Shown here one piece after another: positions 27,330-37,669 of a DNA stretch of 64,000 nt. This DNA comes from VAZQ01 sp963835165 (GTDB lineage Bacteria > Pseudomonadota > Alphaproteobacteria > Rhizobiales > Xanthobacteraceae). The translations under genes and the position numbers were made by a program. The stretch lies in NCBI GenBank assembly GCA_963835165.1, contig CAWIGD010000006.1, forward strand, positions 87,884 to 151,883. The letters run 5' to 3'. Below the pieces are notes generated by a model that searched no databases, was not told the DNA's origin, and saw only the letters and a list, made by a program, of their open reading frames with translations. The first letter of the stretch is position 1, and each line of letters begins with the position of its first letter.

Positions 27330-28185
27330 CTGCCGAGGTCGGTCTTTGATGCAGAGCCCGTAATGCCGAATTCGGCTGCATTTGATAGAGATGGCACGCG
27401 CTACCGAGCACCTTCGCGAGTTTTTCCCGCCGCGCAGAGGGAAAGGCCGGACCCAAAGGTCATGTTTCCCGTGTAGAATAATCCCATCGGCTCGTCTCTG
27501 ATGAGCTCGAACCCATCTTCGCGAAATGCGCGCCGCCACCAAGTTGGGTGAAACAGCCAGAGTTCGGAAATGATGTTGCCACGTGCGCCGTGTGGACGTT
27601 GGAAGAATGGCGCCGCCAGGTGGCGGGCGACCTGCAACCAGACGCCGGCCAACCTCCTGATTTCGCGCAATACGTCTAAGCGCGTACGCGAGACGCAGCA
27701 GACCGAGTTTTCATGACGACGTCACGTTTAGGAAGCCCGCGTGGCAGCAATTGTGACTTGAGCGCACCGGCATACTGGAATGCGGTAGGAAATGCCGAGA
27801 GCGTGGTCCAAAACCGCCAAATATGGGTGGGGATGACATGCACGCAATAGCCATCCGACCGCAGGACGCGCTGGATTTCTCTGTTTGTCTGGTGCAGGTC
27901 GCAGATGTGTTCCATCACGTTCGACGAAAAGACGATATCGAAGGAGGCGTCGTCGAACGGGATGTGGCGCCCATCGTAATCGATGATGGGAAAGACACGA
28001 GCTTGCGCGTAGTTGGAATCGGGAATTTCGATCGCAGTAATGTCGATACCACGTTTGGAGAGATCGAGCGCCTGATGGCCAGTGCCCGCGCCAATCTCGA
28101 GCACCCGTGCGCCCGGTCGGAAGAAGGTGACGATCTTCTCGATCTCTGCCGTGCGGAGCGTATGCAGATGCTCTATCGAGAACAC
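27330..28185 (-). pseudogene. Class I SAM-dependent methyltransferase, two frameshifts, 3' end uncertain
   Basis: The first 150 residues are clear: MFSIEHLHTLRTAEIEKIVT, then motif I 'VLEIGAGTGHQALDLSKRGI', 'IPFDDASFDIVFSSNVMEHI' and 'IQRVLRSDGYCVHVIPT'. The frame changes near 27,680, giving 'EIRRLAGVWLQVARHLAAPF' and 'SELWLFHPTWWRRAFREDGF', and again near 27,440 ('KLAKVLGSACHLYQMQP'). Homology then meets the IS3 remnant. The ATG overlaps the end of the upstream glycosyltransferase by 13 bases, so both were one operon. Role: probable methylation of a glycan or its carrier. Whether it is broken in nature or only in this sequence is unclear. Confidence 0.7.
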
Positions 28186-29717
28186 ACGGCCTCTCCTTCA
28201 GTTGGACAGACGGGCGGAAGACCATAAAGTGCCAGCGTCTCGAACACCATTCTTCCAAGACCAAATCGTTTTTCTACAAACGCTGGGCCTTCCGTCTTCA
28301 CCCGCGATCTTAATTGCGCGTCGGCGAGGACAGCGATGACGCTTCTTGCGATTTCGTCAGGACATGCTCGTGACACGACGTGCCCGGTGACACCTTGCGC
28401 GATCGCCTCGCGAGTGCCTCCTGCATCGGTGGCAACGACGGGAATTCCAAGATAGCTGGCTTCAAGGATAACATTGGGGGTTCCCTCGAAGGCCGATGTG
28501 AGGAGAAAAACATCCAGCAGCGATAGTCCGGTTTCAATATTCTCGATCATACCGGGAGTGTGGAAGCATTCGTCGATTCCGTATGCCGCGTGCCGCCTTC
28601 CGAGCTGCTTCTTGCAACGGTCCGTCGCCAAAAACCACGAAGTGGCTTCCGGGTCGATGTCTGGCGACTTCCGCCGCAGCCGCAACCCAAAGCAACGGCC
28701 TCTTTTCGTCGTAGAATCTGAATATTGAACCAACGACCGTGGCGTCCGTAGGAATACCAAGTCGGGTGCGCAAATCCGCAACGGTGGAAGGGCTGGGACG
28801 GTGAATCGTCGTGGTGTCCAGACCATTACGCTTGACGACAAAACGATCCGAAGGGATATCTAGCCACTGCGCGTAATCCGTAGCTCCTGCTTCACTGTTG
28901 TTGATCATTACGACGTCAGAGCACCGCGCGATCTCTCCGTGGGCATGGTACATGTATGGACGATACCACGCAAAATTGGTGGGTCGAACGTTCCGTGTCG
29001 AAATCATCACGCGCGGTACGCCGATCATTCGCGCCGCGTAGGTCGCAGCAATACCTGTGCTGTCCTGCCAGGCGTGCACGACAAAAGGCTTCAACGTCGC
29101 GAATTCGGCCGCAAGACGGAGGATCTCTTCTTGAACATCTGACGGCATCCAGCTGATCGCTTGGCGGAGGTTCTTATTGGTCGATTTCGGCAGAATGCTC
29201 GCGAGCGCGCGGTTCGCTTCTGCGACCGGCATGGCGTTGCGCACAAAGCCGGTGAACTGCGCAAGCGCCGGCTTGAAGAAATCCAAGTGTGGCTCTTCAC
29301 CAAGGCGTAAGCACAGCATCCCCAAACGGCGATCGGTATATCGTCCCAAAACCGACAAGGTGTTGACGATCTGGCGCTCCACCCCACCGGCGGCCAGTGC
29401 ACTGTTCACCATCACGATGGGCCCTCTGGAAAAGGAGAGTCCGGCTCGAATATGGGATGGAAGCTTGATAGTGGGATCGGTCTTGCCTTAAAACGCTGTT
29501 CTAAGGAACGGCGGAACGCCGCCTCCTGTCGTAGATAGGAGTGAACGAGAAAGCGCCTTACCGAAATCGGCAACACCTTGCGCGCCATAGCTCTCAGAGT
29601 GGAGATAATCATCTCAAGGTTGCCGCCCGATCCCGCCATAAAATACTCTATTTCGCGAAGCTGCGCTGTAGGCAACATGGAAATCATTCGGCTGGGGGCG
29701 CTTTCGGGGTTCTGCAT
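28173..29717 (-). pseudogene. GT4-family glycosyltransferase, two frameshifts
   Basis: A retaining GT-B glycosyltransferase. An N-terminal extension ('AMARKVLPISVRRFLVHSY') runs to about 29,430, where one missing G breaks the frame; then 'MVNSALAAGGVERQIVNTL' gives the N-lobe with its Gly-rich turn. 'VHAWQDSTGIAATYAARMIG', 'VMISTRNVRPTNFAWY' and 'GSIFRFYDEKRPLLWVAA' follow. A second break near 28,600 is followed by 'LLDVFLLTSAFEGTPNVILE', the EX7E motif of family 4, and 'GIPVVATDAGGTREAI'. After repair about 510 residues result, homologous all along to the gene at 45642. Likely adds a sugar to the surface polysaccharide. Confidence 0.8.
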
Positions 29718-29833
29718 GACGCATAGAAGCGATTAGCGTGAGACCGCTCGTCCCTATGCTGGCGCACACGCACCGCGGCGCTCCTCATGGCGGGGGGACG
29801 GCTGGTTCTTACTAATTCCGGTCCTGTAGAGAT

Positions 29834-32466
29834 ATGGCGATTTATCTTGCACTGAACGCTGCACTCCTGCGCGCGCGCGATCGCCTGCTTTATCTGGTGG
29901 ATCGCGCCGACGCATTTCCACATCTGCTGCGTGTCATCTTTTGGGCGCTTCTGGCGGTAGCGACGGCAGCGGCCCTTCTCGACCATGGGGCATGGACGCG
30001 CAAAGAATCATTTCCAGGCCCGTTTCGTCTATCGGACCAATGGCCTGAGCCGCTACGCTGTAAACATCGGCGCCGGCATCCCTTTCTGGCTGGGGCTGCG
30101 TCTCATCCAAGCCGTTCCTGGCCGGGAATCGACGTTGATGGGGCCGAGATTGTTGCTCGCGGGGCGCGATATCGGCCTGCCACAGATGCCGCAGCCCGAA
30201 ATCGCACAAGGAGCTGCACGCTGGCTTGGTGCGCGAGAACGGGAACTATCGTTCGCTTTACCTGATGGCGTTTCAAACGACTCCCGCTTGCTGCTCTCAG
30301 TAAGTTATGTGGTGAGGTTCCATTCAACCTTTTACGACGTTGCCCGTTGGGGATTTGGTCTCATTGTACTTTTGCGACTGGTGCTGGCGCGGCAGTGGAT
30401 CGGTCGCAACCTCGGTCCCGCCGATGGCGTAATCTCGGGACCTCTCTACCGATATGCGCCATACCTCCTCGCCTTTTTTCCACTCGCAAGCGCGGTCGTG
30501 ATCGCGGCCTGTGCGGCTTACGCAACAACCATCGCGTATGGCGTCTACGCGGGGTACGCCTTGCCCACGACCGCCGTGTTTCATTTCGGCACCTCTGACC
30601 TATTGGCCGATATCGAGCCGTACTTTCCTCCCACCATACTCGTCTTTGCAGCGATGGGGACAGGATTCGCTTGGGCGGCGACTTTGGGCATCGTCCCGTT
30701 TAAATCGCACCAGCGCATGGAAGCTCGCTTGGCCCATATTTGGGCGTGGTGGGGCCTACCTGTTATTCTGTGCTTGTTCCTGTTCTCGTTGAGTGCGGGC
30801 GGTTGGAGCGGTCACATCCGACCGCAGGATCAGAACTATCAGAGCTTGGCAGGGTTGATCCCGCATTCGGATGCCCGAGCATTTTTCACCGACGTCTATC
30901 GTCAGGCATTCTGGGGCGAATGGGATGTGCTGGGGAGCCGGCGACCTGTGGCGGAAGCGTTCCGCGAGCTGACCGTCTTCGCGGCACGGTACTCCTATGT
31001 TGATACGCTGCTGGTGCAGCTCGGGCTGATTGCGGCTGCACTCTTTCTCGCATCCCGCACCGTCGCGCGCCATTATGGCATCTGGGCAGCAATCGCATTC
31101 GTAGGTTTTATTTACATCACGACGCGATCTTTTTTTTACACGACTCTGAGCGAGCCGCTTGCTTTGATATGGACTCTCTTTTCCGCTGTCTTCCTCATCG
31201 AAGCATTTCGCCGCAACTCTTTGTCCCATGCCTTGATCGCCCTCGCAGGACTCACACTCGCGCTTGCCACCCGGCTTGGGAGCCTATTGACGGTCCCATT
31301 CCTGATGCTGTGGATCGCAATTTCATTCGCGAGAGAACTGCGCGCGCGCGTTTGGATCTTTACACTGACCTGTGGTGTCGTCCTTGGCGTTGTCGTACTT
31401 AATGGTTTGCTAGGGTGGCTTTATGCTGCTCCAAACGTCGATTCAGGAGCTAATTTCGCCTGGACCGCTTGCGGCCTCTCGCTCGGGATGGACTGGACCG
31501 GCTGTCGCGAGGCCTATGAGTCGCAGCTTGGATTGCTCCCCAATGAGCGGGCGCAGGCCATGTTTCTGTTCGCCCAGATGTGGGAGAACATCCTGGAAAC
31601 ATCCTCTCGTCTTTGCGTCCGCGCTTGCCCAGAATTTTTGGGATTATTTGAAGAATATGCCGTCGTTCTTGTTCGAAGGATATTCACCTAGTTATCGTGT
31701 CTCATCGAGATTTGCACTGGTTGCTGTTCTCACTCTTCTCGCATGTCTTTTTTTGGTCCACCGAGGAAAAAATTCTCGGACGGAGCGCCTCTTTTGGGTT
31801 TTCCTTTTCATCAGCGTCTTCCTCTCGGCATCCATTGTACTTGGCGGCGATGGCTGGCGGGTGCTGCATGTCACCCACGCGCTGATCGCGTGTTTCTTCG
31901 CAGCAGGATTCACCGCTCCTGCGGTCGTTGTCGCAGGCGCGACGCCAGCCTGGCGTTGGCAGACAGGCGCCACAATCATCGCGGCGATGACAGTGTTGTT
32001 TCTCGCCGTTCCCGCCTTATCGCACGCTTTGGCAAGAGAGTTTGCGGTCCGTTCGACGGCCGTGCCGCAAGCAGATCAGCATATCGTGCTCGGCGGACGG
32101 CACATCGCTGGCTTCGTGGTGATTCCCGACCATGAAGCTAAGCCTCTTTCGGTTCCAGCGATGCACTTTTCACAGTTTGTCGAACTTTTTCGGTCCTCGT
32201 ACTGGGAGAGTGACTTTGGGCCCATCCTCAACGGTCAGCCACCCGCTCCGCCATTTGCGTTTGTCATGGGAGTTGGTCCCGTTGGTGGCAATATTTATCT
32301 GGCGCCGCCAGAGGTGCTGCAAATGCCGGATGTCTGTGCATGGAAATTCAGTGTGCGGAACCGCCGATCGGCAGCGAGTCATCACGTGATCTTTTTCGAT
32401 GTGACAGCCGCAGACGAATTGTCCCGAGCAGGCCAGGACACCGATTTCTGTCCGCTCTGGATGTGA
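29834..32466 (+). pseudogene. Large multi-pass membrane protein, probably GT-C-like; two frameshifts
   Basis: About 875 residues once two breaks (near 30,040 and 31,600) are bridged. It starts 'MAIYLALNAALLRARDRL' with a helix 'LLRVIFWALLAVATAAALL', then a periplasmic loop, then about ten more helices, such as 'YAPYLLAFFPLASAVVIAA', 'LPVILCLFLFSLSAGGWSG', 'AAIAFVGFIYITTRSFFYTT' and 'LTLALATRLGSLLTVPFLML', and a soluble C-terminal part of about 150 residues. The layout resembles GT-C glycosyltransferases (ArnT/PMT-like), but I see no clear DE/DD motif in the first loop. A homologue lies at 53443-55396 in opposite orientation. Function: possibly a polymerase or periplasmic glycosyltransferase of the cluster; unproven. 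Confidence 0.7.
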
Positions 32467-32671
32467 GTTTCACCGGACTGTCGCTCTAGTTTATTCCTCA
32501 AGCTTTCCGTTCAAAACGGACCCAGTGCCGGCGCATGATAGTGACTCGCGAGCATCTGACAGTGCTGGCGCGATTGTTGGAGCGAATCATCCTTCCAAAC
32601 GCACGGTTGGGCCACCGCAACTCTTGACGTTCATTCGGTGAACAGTCTACCAGTGAACGAAGGAAAACCCT

Positions 32672-33310
32672 GTGCGCCCCATTTCGCCCGGCCGAAATAA
32701 CCAAAACGACCGAATTTTACTCGGGCTCCTACAGGCTGTGGAACGCGAGAGCGGCCAATCACAGCGACGGTTAGCTGCGGAACTCGGGATCGCGCTCGGT
32801 CTGGTCAACATCTATCTCAAGCGGTGTGTCAATAAGGGGCTTCTGAAGATGGCCGAGGCCCCGGCTCGGCGGTATGCGTATTATCTTACTCCGCAGGGCT
32901 TTGCCGAGAAGACTCGGCTTACCCTTGAATACATGTCCTATTCGTTTGACCTCTTCCGGAGGGCCAGAGAGGACTGTGCATCGGTGTTTGAAGCGGCGCG
33001 TTCGCAAGGATACAGCCGGGTTGTCTTCGCCGGCGTATCGGACCTTGCTGAAATTGCGAGATTTAGTGCGCTGGAGGCGGGGATTCAGATTGCGGCGATC
33101 GTGGACCAGCAATCGAGCCTGTCGACGTTCTTGGGTGTTTCGGTTGTGGCCTCCTTCGAAAAGGTCGATGGGGGAATTTCAGGCCGTCGTCATTACTGAT
33201 CTCATAGCCGCTCAGGAAACATTTGCAGTAGCTGTCGAACGGATGGGCAGTCGATCGCGTGCTTGTGCCGTCAATGCTAGGAGTTCGGGTGGGGAGCGAA
33301 GTTGCTGACG
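32672..33310 (+). pseudogene. Winged-helix (MarR/EPS-associated) transcriptional regulator, frameshifted near the 3' end
   Basis: The N-terminal 100 residues form a winged helix: 'QSQRRLAAELGIALGLVNIY', 'LKRCVNKGLLKMAEAPARRY' and 'YYLTPQGFAEKTRLTLEYMS', the pattern of the MarR-type regulators found at the head of exopolysaccharide clusters. A second domain begins with 'YSRVVFAGVSDLAEIARFSA'. Near 33,170 the frame changes ('EFQAVVITDLIAAQETF'), and again near 33,250 ('RVLVPSMLGVRV'). Start is GTG at 32672. It is followed by a NusG-like gene; together they look like the control unit of the downstream asnB-wzm-wzt operon. Confidence 0.75.
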
Positions 33311-33559
33311 GCGGGCATGAAATCCGCAATCGCGCCCCGGGCGGATCGGCTGAGTACAACTCTTGCATGAATATTGTTGCTTTAGCAATCGCTTGTAGAG
33401 TAGCGCAGCGTGATTTAGCCGCCGTCCCGCGCTTCGGCAGTGTTCACCGCCTGAACGTGCTTGACGTTCAGATGTGAACGCTCTAAATCCTGTCCGACAA
33501 TGCGGGGGTGGCGAAATCAACGGAAAAATGAGTCGGCCTTTATGGCGTGTTTGCGGCGC

Positions 33560-33679
33560 TCGAGTCCGTCAAACTGTGACGGCTGGCATCGGCTCTCCTC
33601 CGAGTTCAAAGTCGCGCGCGGCTTCATGAACGTCTATCCCAAGCGCCCGCGTCAAGAGGCGCTCGGTAAGGTGGGCTGA
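33560..33679 (+). pseudogene. Second winged-helix regulator remnant
   Basis: About 30 residues, 'RLSSEFKVARGFMNVYPKRP', align directly with 'RLAAELGIALGLVNIYLKRC' of the regulator at 32672, followed by 'EALGKVG' for 'KGLLKM'. The rest of the domain is missing. It is a diverged, truncated second copy, not a repeat of the same DNA. Confidence 0.5.
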
Positions 33680-33776
33680 CTGACGTGGAGATCGGCGCGG
33701 CGATGAACGAGCGGAACGCACATTGGCGCTAACGTTGCGGTCCGGCTGTGCGGACAATGGGCAGAGGATTGTTGTC

Positions 33777-34287
33777 ATGATCGGTAGCACCCGATGGTAT
33801 GTAGTGCAGACCCAGCCGCACGCTGAGCACAAGGCGGCGGCGCATCTCGGGCCGCCAGGGTTTCGAGAGTTACCTGCCGCAATATCTCAAGAAACGGCGG
33901 CACGCCCGTCGGGTCGATACGGTGGCTGCGCCTTGTTCCCCCGGTACCTGTTCATCGCGGTCGACATGGCCGCGCAACGTTGGCGTTCGATTCAATCGAC
34001 AATCGGCGTCGCGCGCCTCGTGTGCAACGGGGATGTACCTGCGCCAGTTCCGGAGGCAGTCCTAACCTCACTCAAAGAGCGCGAGGATGAGTGCGGTTTT
34101 ATCCGGTTGGAGCGGCAGCCACGCTTTCGCGCTAGGTGATCCGGTTCGCGTGCTCGATGGCGTGTTCGCCGCTCATCTCGGCCTCTTTGAAGGGATGACC
34201 GACAGCGAGCGCGTGACCATTCTGCTCGAACTGCTGGGCCGCAAGGTACGAGTGGTGCTCAACGCCGGTTACGTCGCTGCGGCGTAG
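33777..34287 (+). CDS. NusG/RfaH-like transcription antitermination protein (frame breaks)
   Basis: A NusG N-terminal domain: 'TRWYVVQTQPHAEHKAAAHL', then in another frame 'GFESYLPQYLKKRRHARRVD', then 'LFPRYLFIAVDMAAQRWRSI' and 'GVARLVCNGDVPAPVPEAVL'. The KOW domain follows in the third frame ('ALGDPVRVLDGVFAAHLGLF', 'LLELLGRKVRVVL'). Three indels, two of which compensate each other, would restore about 170 residues, the normal length. Specialised NusG paralogues at the head of polysaccharide operons let RNA polymerase read through long, poorly translated clusters. Here it precedes asnB by 310 bases and probably acts on that operon. Confidence 0.75.
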
Positions 34288-34598
34288 TGAAGTAATTGGC
34301 CCAGGTTTCGGCCAGCCGGGTGACTGCGCGTCACCCGGAGTGCGGTAGCATGGGCAATTTAGCGGCTCGCGGCGGCAGCTTGCCTCAACCATCGCTGGCT
34401 CTGCATGTCGAACAAGGCCGCTGAGCACCTCCGAGTTGCGTCGTGACTGGGCAGCGTCGAATTGTAGACTGCGAGTGCATAGCGATTGGACGGGCGAAGT
34501 TGAAAGCAACGATCTCACTCATTCCTTGAAAACGGTTTCTTTGCCGAGTCCCTATCAAATAAAGACGTGAGCGGTTCGGACAATCGATAGAGGATGCG
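34288..34598. promoter_or_regulatory. Leader region upstream of asnB
   Basis: No gene is visible in these 311 bases. As the space between the antiterminator gene and the first long gene of the polysaccharide operon, it is where a promoter and an ops-like loading site would be expected, but I cannot identify either by eye. Confidence 0.3.
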
Positions 34599-36455
34599 AT
34601 GTGCGGGATCGCCGGTATTGTTGACAAACGCGGGAAGCTCGGCCCGGCTCGCTTAGGGCAGCTCGCTAAGGAAGCAGCGGACCGCATGCGGCACCGCGGC
34701 CCGGACGACTTCGGCGTCTGGCTGTCGCCCGATGGGCGCTGCGCATTGTCTCATCGCCGCCTCTCGATCATCGATGTGAGCTCCGCTGGCCACCAGCCGA
34801 TGGTCTCGAGAACAGGCCATTCCGTAATCGCGTTTAACGGCGAGGTCTACAACTTCTTGGAGCTGAAGGGCGAGCTGGAGGCGCGAGGTGCGGCGTTCCG
34901 CTCGAGCAGCGACACCGAGGTGCTCTTGGAGATGCTCGAGCAGCAGGGCCAAGAGGCGCTGGTGCGGCTCGATGCGATGTTTGCTTTGGGCCATTACGAC
35001 ATCGACCGTCAGGAGCTATTGCTGGCTCGGGACATCTTCGGGGAGAAACCACTTTATTACGTTGATCACGAGGATTACTTTGCTTTCGCCTCCGAGCTGC
35101 ATTCGCTCGCCAATCTTCCAGGTTTCGACGCCCGCATCGACCGCTCAACGATTGCGAGCTACCTCTGCTTTCAGTACGTGCCGACGCCGCAGACCATCTA
35201 CAGGAGCGCGCGCAAGCTTCCGCCGGCTTCGTACCTCACCGTTGGTCCTTCGGGCGATGTTACAATCCGACCATACTACAGGTTCGAGACGAGCGCCGCA
35301 GAGCACTCGGTGCGTTCCCTCGATGACCTCGCTGACGAACTCGAGGCGATCCTTCTCACTTCACTGCGTCGCCGCCTGATTAGCGACGTGCCGTTGGGCG
35401 CCTTCCTCTCAGGTGGCGTTGATTCATCTACGGTCGCCGCCCTTGTCACCAAGAAGCTCGGGATTCCGCTCCAGACTTTTTCCATCGGCTTCGCCAATCA
35501 TCCGGATTCGGAGCATCTCGACGCTGCCGCGATCGCGCGCATGCTGGGCACCGACCATCGCGACCGAGTCTTGACCGCCGATGCCATCGAGCTCGGCCAT
35601 CATATTGGCACTGTGCTGGACGAGCCGAATGCCGACAGCTCCTGTTTGCCAACTTTCCTCTTGAGTGGTTTCGCTCGGGAGCACGTCACCGTGGCGCTAT
35701 CTGGAGACGGAGGTGACGAAATGTTCGGCGGTTACGGCCGTTATTTCGTGACGGTGGACGAATGGGAGCGCAAGCGAAAGGGAAGTTGGTTGCTTCCGGG
35801 GTGGCGCGCCGGGGAGGTGTACTGGTCAACTCGCATCTTGGTGTACCCTGATGATCAACTCGAGGCAGCGATCGGCGAGATCCCAGTCGAGCTTGCAGAG
35901 CGGCTCGCAAAGATGCGCCGCGCGGTCGACGAGGACCGCCGTCCCTTGCTGAACGTCCTGCGGGAAGCAGACGCACTAAATTATATGCCCGGCGCGGTGC
36001 TGGCGAAGGTCGATCGCATGAGCATGCAGCATTCCCTCGAGGTACGGGCGCCGCTCCTTGGAATTGAGGTGGCGGATTTTGCGAAACAACTCGCGGCGAA
36101 CGATTGCTACCGGCACGGAAACGGCAAGCTCGTGCTTAAACGAGTCGCGTCGCGCTATCTGCCGGAGAGTTGGATGAATTGTCCGAAGCGCGGTTTTGGG
36201 CTGCCAATGGATCTGTGGAGCGCCGGCAAACTTCTACCGATCACCCGCTCGCTCGTGCTTGGCAACGATGCACGCCTGCCGGCATGGCTCGACCGCAGGC
36301 TGCTCGGCCGCTATCTTGACGGCATGGAGCGTGATTTCAACGCATATCGCGTGTGGTCGCTCTATATTCTTGAGAACTGGCTACGCAGCCATCCAGCCGC
36401 GCCGGCCGAAGCCATGAACGAGTTAAATGCAGTGGCGATGGCGAGGGCGAGCTGA
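34599..36455 (+). CDS. asnB: Asparagine synthase (glutamine-hydrolysing)
   Basis: A protein of 618 residues, intact. The N-terminal Ntn glutaminase starts 'MCGIAGIVDKRGKLG', where Cys2 is the nucleophile, with 'HRGPDDFGVWLSPDG', 'LSHRRLSIIDVSSAGHQPM' and 'FNGEVYNFLEL'. The synthetase half carries the ATP PP-loop 'AFLSGGVDSSTVAALV' near residue 270 and 'VALSGDGGDEMFGGYGRYF'. AsnB-like amidotransferases are frequent in O-antigen and EPS clusters, where they may amidate uronic acids or other carboxylates instead of making asparagine. Context supports that role; sequence alone does not decide. A second, broken asnB lies at 49256. Confidence 0.93.
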   Translation: MCGIAGIVDKRGKLGPARLGQLAKEAADRMRHRGPDDFGVWLSPDGRCALSHRRLSIIDVSSAGHQPMVSRTGHSVIAFNGEVYNFLELKGELEARGAAFRSSSDTEVLLEMLEQQGQEALVRLDAMFALGHYDIDRQELLLARDIFGEKPLYYVDHEDYFAFASELHSLANLPGFDARIDRSTIASYLCFQYVPTPQTIYRSARKLPPASYLTVGPSGDVTIRPYYRFETSAAEHSVRSLDDLADELEAILLTSLRRRLISDVPLGAFLSGGVDSSTVAALVTKKLGIPLQTFSIGFANHPDSEHLDAAAIARMLGTDHRDRVLTADAIELGHHIGTVLDEPNADSSCLPTFLLSGFAREHVTVALSGDGGDEMFGGYGRYFVTVDEWERKRKGSWLLPGWRAGEVYWSTRILVYPDDQLEAAIGEIPVELAERLAKMRRAVDEDRRPLLNVLREADALNYMPGAVLAKVDRMSMQHSLEVRAPLLGIEVADFAKQLAANDCYRHGNGKLVLKRVASRYLPESWMNCPKRGFGLPMDLWSAGKLLPITRSLVLGNDARLPAWLDRRLLGRYLDGMERDFNAYRVWSLYILENWLRSHPAAPAEAMNELNAVAMARAS

Positions 36456-36820
36456 TCACAGCGGGATCGTTTTGCTACCGCGGAAATGGGCTCGATCTCC
36501 GATGAGGATCCAGCTCCGTTCGGTATTCGGGGTTCGTTGGTTTAGAGGGAGCTTGTGTATCGCCTCGAGACATGCCCGCCGATCTGAATTGCGGCCTGCT
36601 ATCTGAACGCGCGAGGTCCACCCCGTCCGGGCCACGGTTTGCACCGGGTTTTTCGGTGTTTGCCGCCATGGTCTCGTATGAACCATCAGTTCGAGCTCAG
36701 CTTTGACGTATCCTTTCGCTCCATGATTGACCACATTTCCGTTGATTTTATAAAGCGCCAGATAGCGAACGGTCTTGCAGGACATAGCGGACGCCAAACT
36801 TAACGGCGAGGAGCCGGTGC
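36456..36820. other. Spacer between asnB and wzm
   Basis: These 365 bases hold an open antisense frame of 113 codons with no recognisable domain and poor composition; I do not support it as a gene. No obvious terminator is seen after asnB, so the operon may continue through. Confidence 0.4.
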
Positions 36821-37669
36821 ATGAGCTTATTACTAAGACGGATGTTCGATCCCCGCTCTAATATCGCGGCATTGACTGAGGCCGTCAGCACCCTCGCGCG
36901 GTACAAGGAGTTAGTACTGGAAATGACTCGGCGCGAGCTGTTAGATCGTTATGCCGGTACCGCGCTGGGTGGTGTCTGGGCGTTTGGCGCACCGCTATTG
37001 CTGCTCGCAGCGAACGTGTTCGCGTTCATGTATGTCATGCGGCTTCGCCTGGGGGCGGGCGATTCCGGCCTCCAGTTCGCGCTTTTTGTGCTCTCTGGCC
37101 TCACTCCTTGGCTGGCTTTGCAGGATGCTCTCGGCCGCGCCCCCTCTGCCGTGGTGGGAAGCGCGAATCTCGTCAAACAGATCGTCTTTCCGAGCGAAAT
37201 TCTTCCGCTGAAGGTGGCACTCGCGACCTATCCATCTCTGCTGGTCGGAATCGTCATCCTGGTGATCGGCTCGCTGATGAACAACAGCCTCGGCCTGTTT
37301 GCTCTATTTGTGCTAACCCCGATGGCCCTGCTGTTCTACTTCGTTCTTATTACTGGCTTCGTATATGCGCTGGCAAGCTTGGGGGTCTTCCTGCGCGACA
37401 TCAAGGATATCACTGGCGTCCTCCTGACAGTAGCGCTGTTCCTGCACCCGGTCTTATATCCCCCAGCGAGCGTTCCTCATTGGGTCGAGCAGGTATTCAT
37501 GTTCAGCCCGTTCAGCCATCTCATCTGGTGCTTCCGCGACGCGCTGTTCTATGGCGCGATCACTCGTCCCGCATCTTGGGTCCTTACGCCGGTTCTCGGC
37601 GTCCTGTTCTTTGTAGTGGGCTGGCGGGTTTTTCGCATGCTCCGCCCATCGTTCGGAAATGCTTTGTGA
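36821..37669 (+). CDS. wzm: ABC-2 type polysaccharide export permease
   Basis: A membrane protein of 282 residues with six helices. After 'SNIAALTEAVSTLARYKELV' and 'TRRELLDRYAGTALGG' come 'VWAFGAPLLLLAANVFAFMY', 'LFVLSGLTPWLALQDALGRA' with 'LVKQIVFPSEILPLKV', the signature of ABC-2 polysaccharide permeases, and the end 'VGWRVFRMLRPSFGNAL'. With the ATPase that follows it exports undecaprenyl-linked O-antigen or EPS across the inner membrane. The stop overlaps the wzt start (ATGA at 37667-37671). The last 60 residues have a diverged duplicate at 40701-40877. Confidence 0.93.
   Translation: MSLLLRRMFDPRSNIAALTEAVSTLARYKELVLEMTRRELLDRYAGTALGGVWAFGAPLLLLAANVFAFMYVMRLRLGAGDSGLQFALFVLSGLTPWLALQDALGRAPSAVVGSANLVKQIVFPSEILPLKVALATYPSLLVGIVILVIGSLMNNSLGLFALFVLTPMALLFYFVLITGFVYALASLGVFLRDIKDITGVLLTVALFLHPVLYPPASVPHWVEQVFMFSPFSHLIWCFRDALFYGAITRPASWVLTPVLGVLFFVVGWRVFRMLRPSFGNAL

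Noticed and set aside
36456..36797. 113-codon minus-strand frame after asnB
   Set aside because: No domain, poor composition and no ribosome site.
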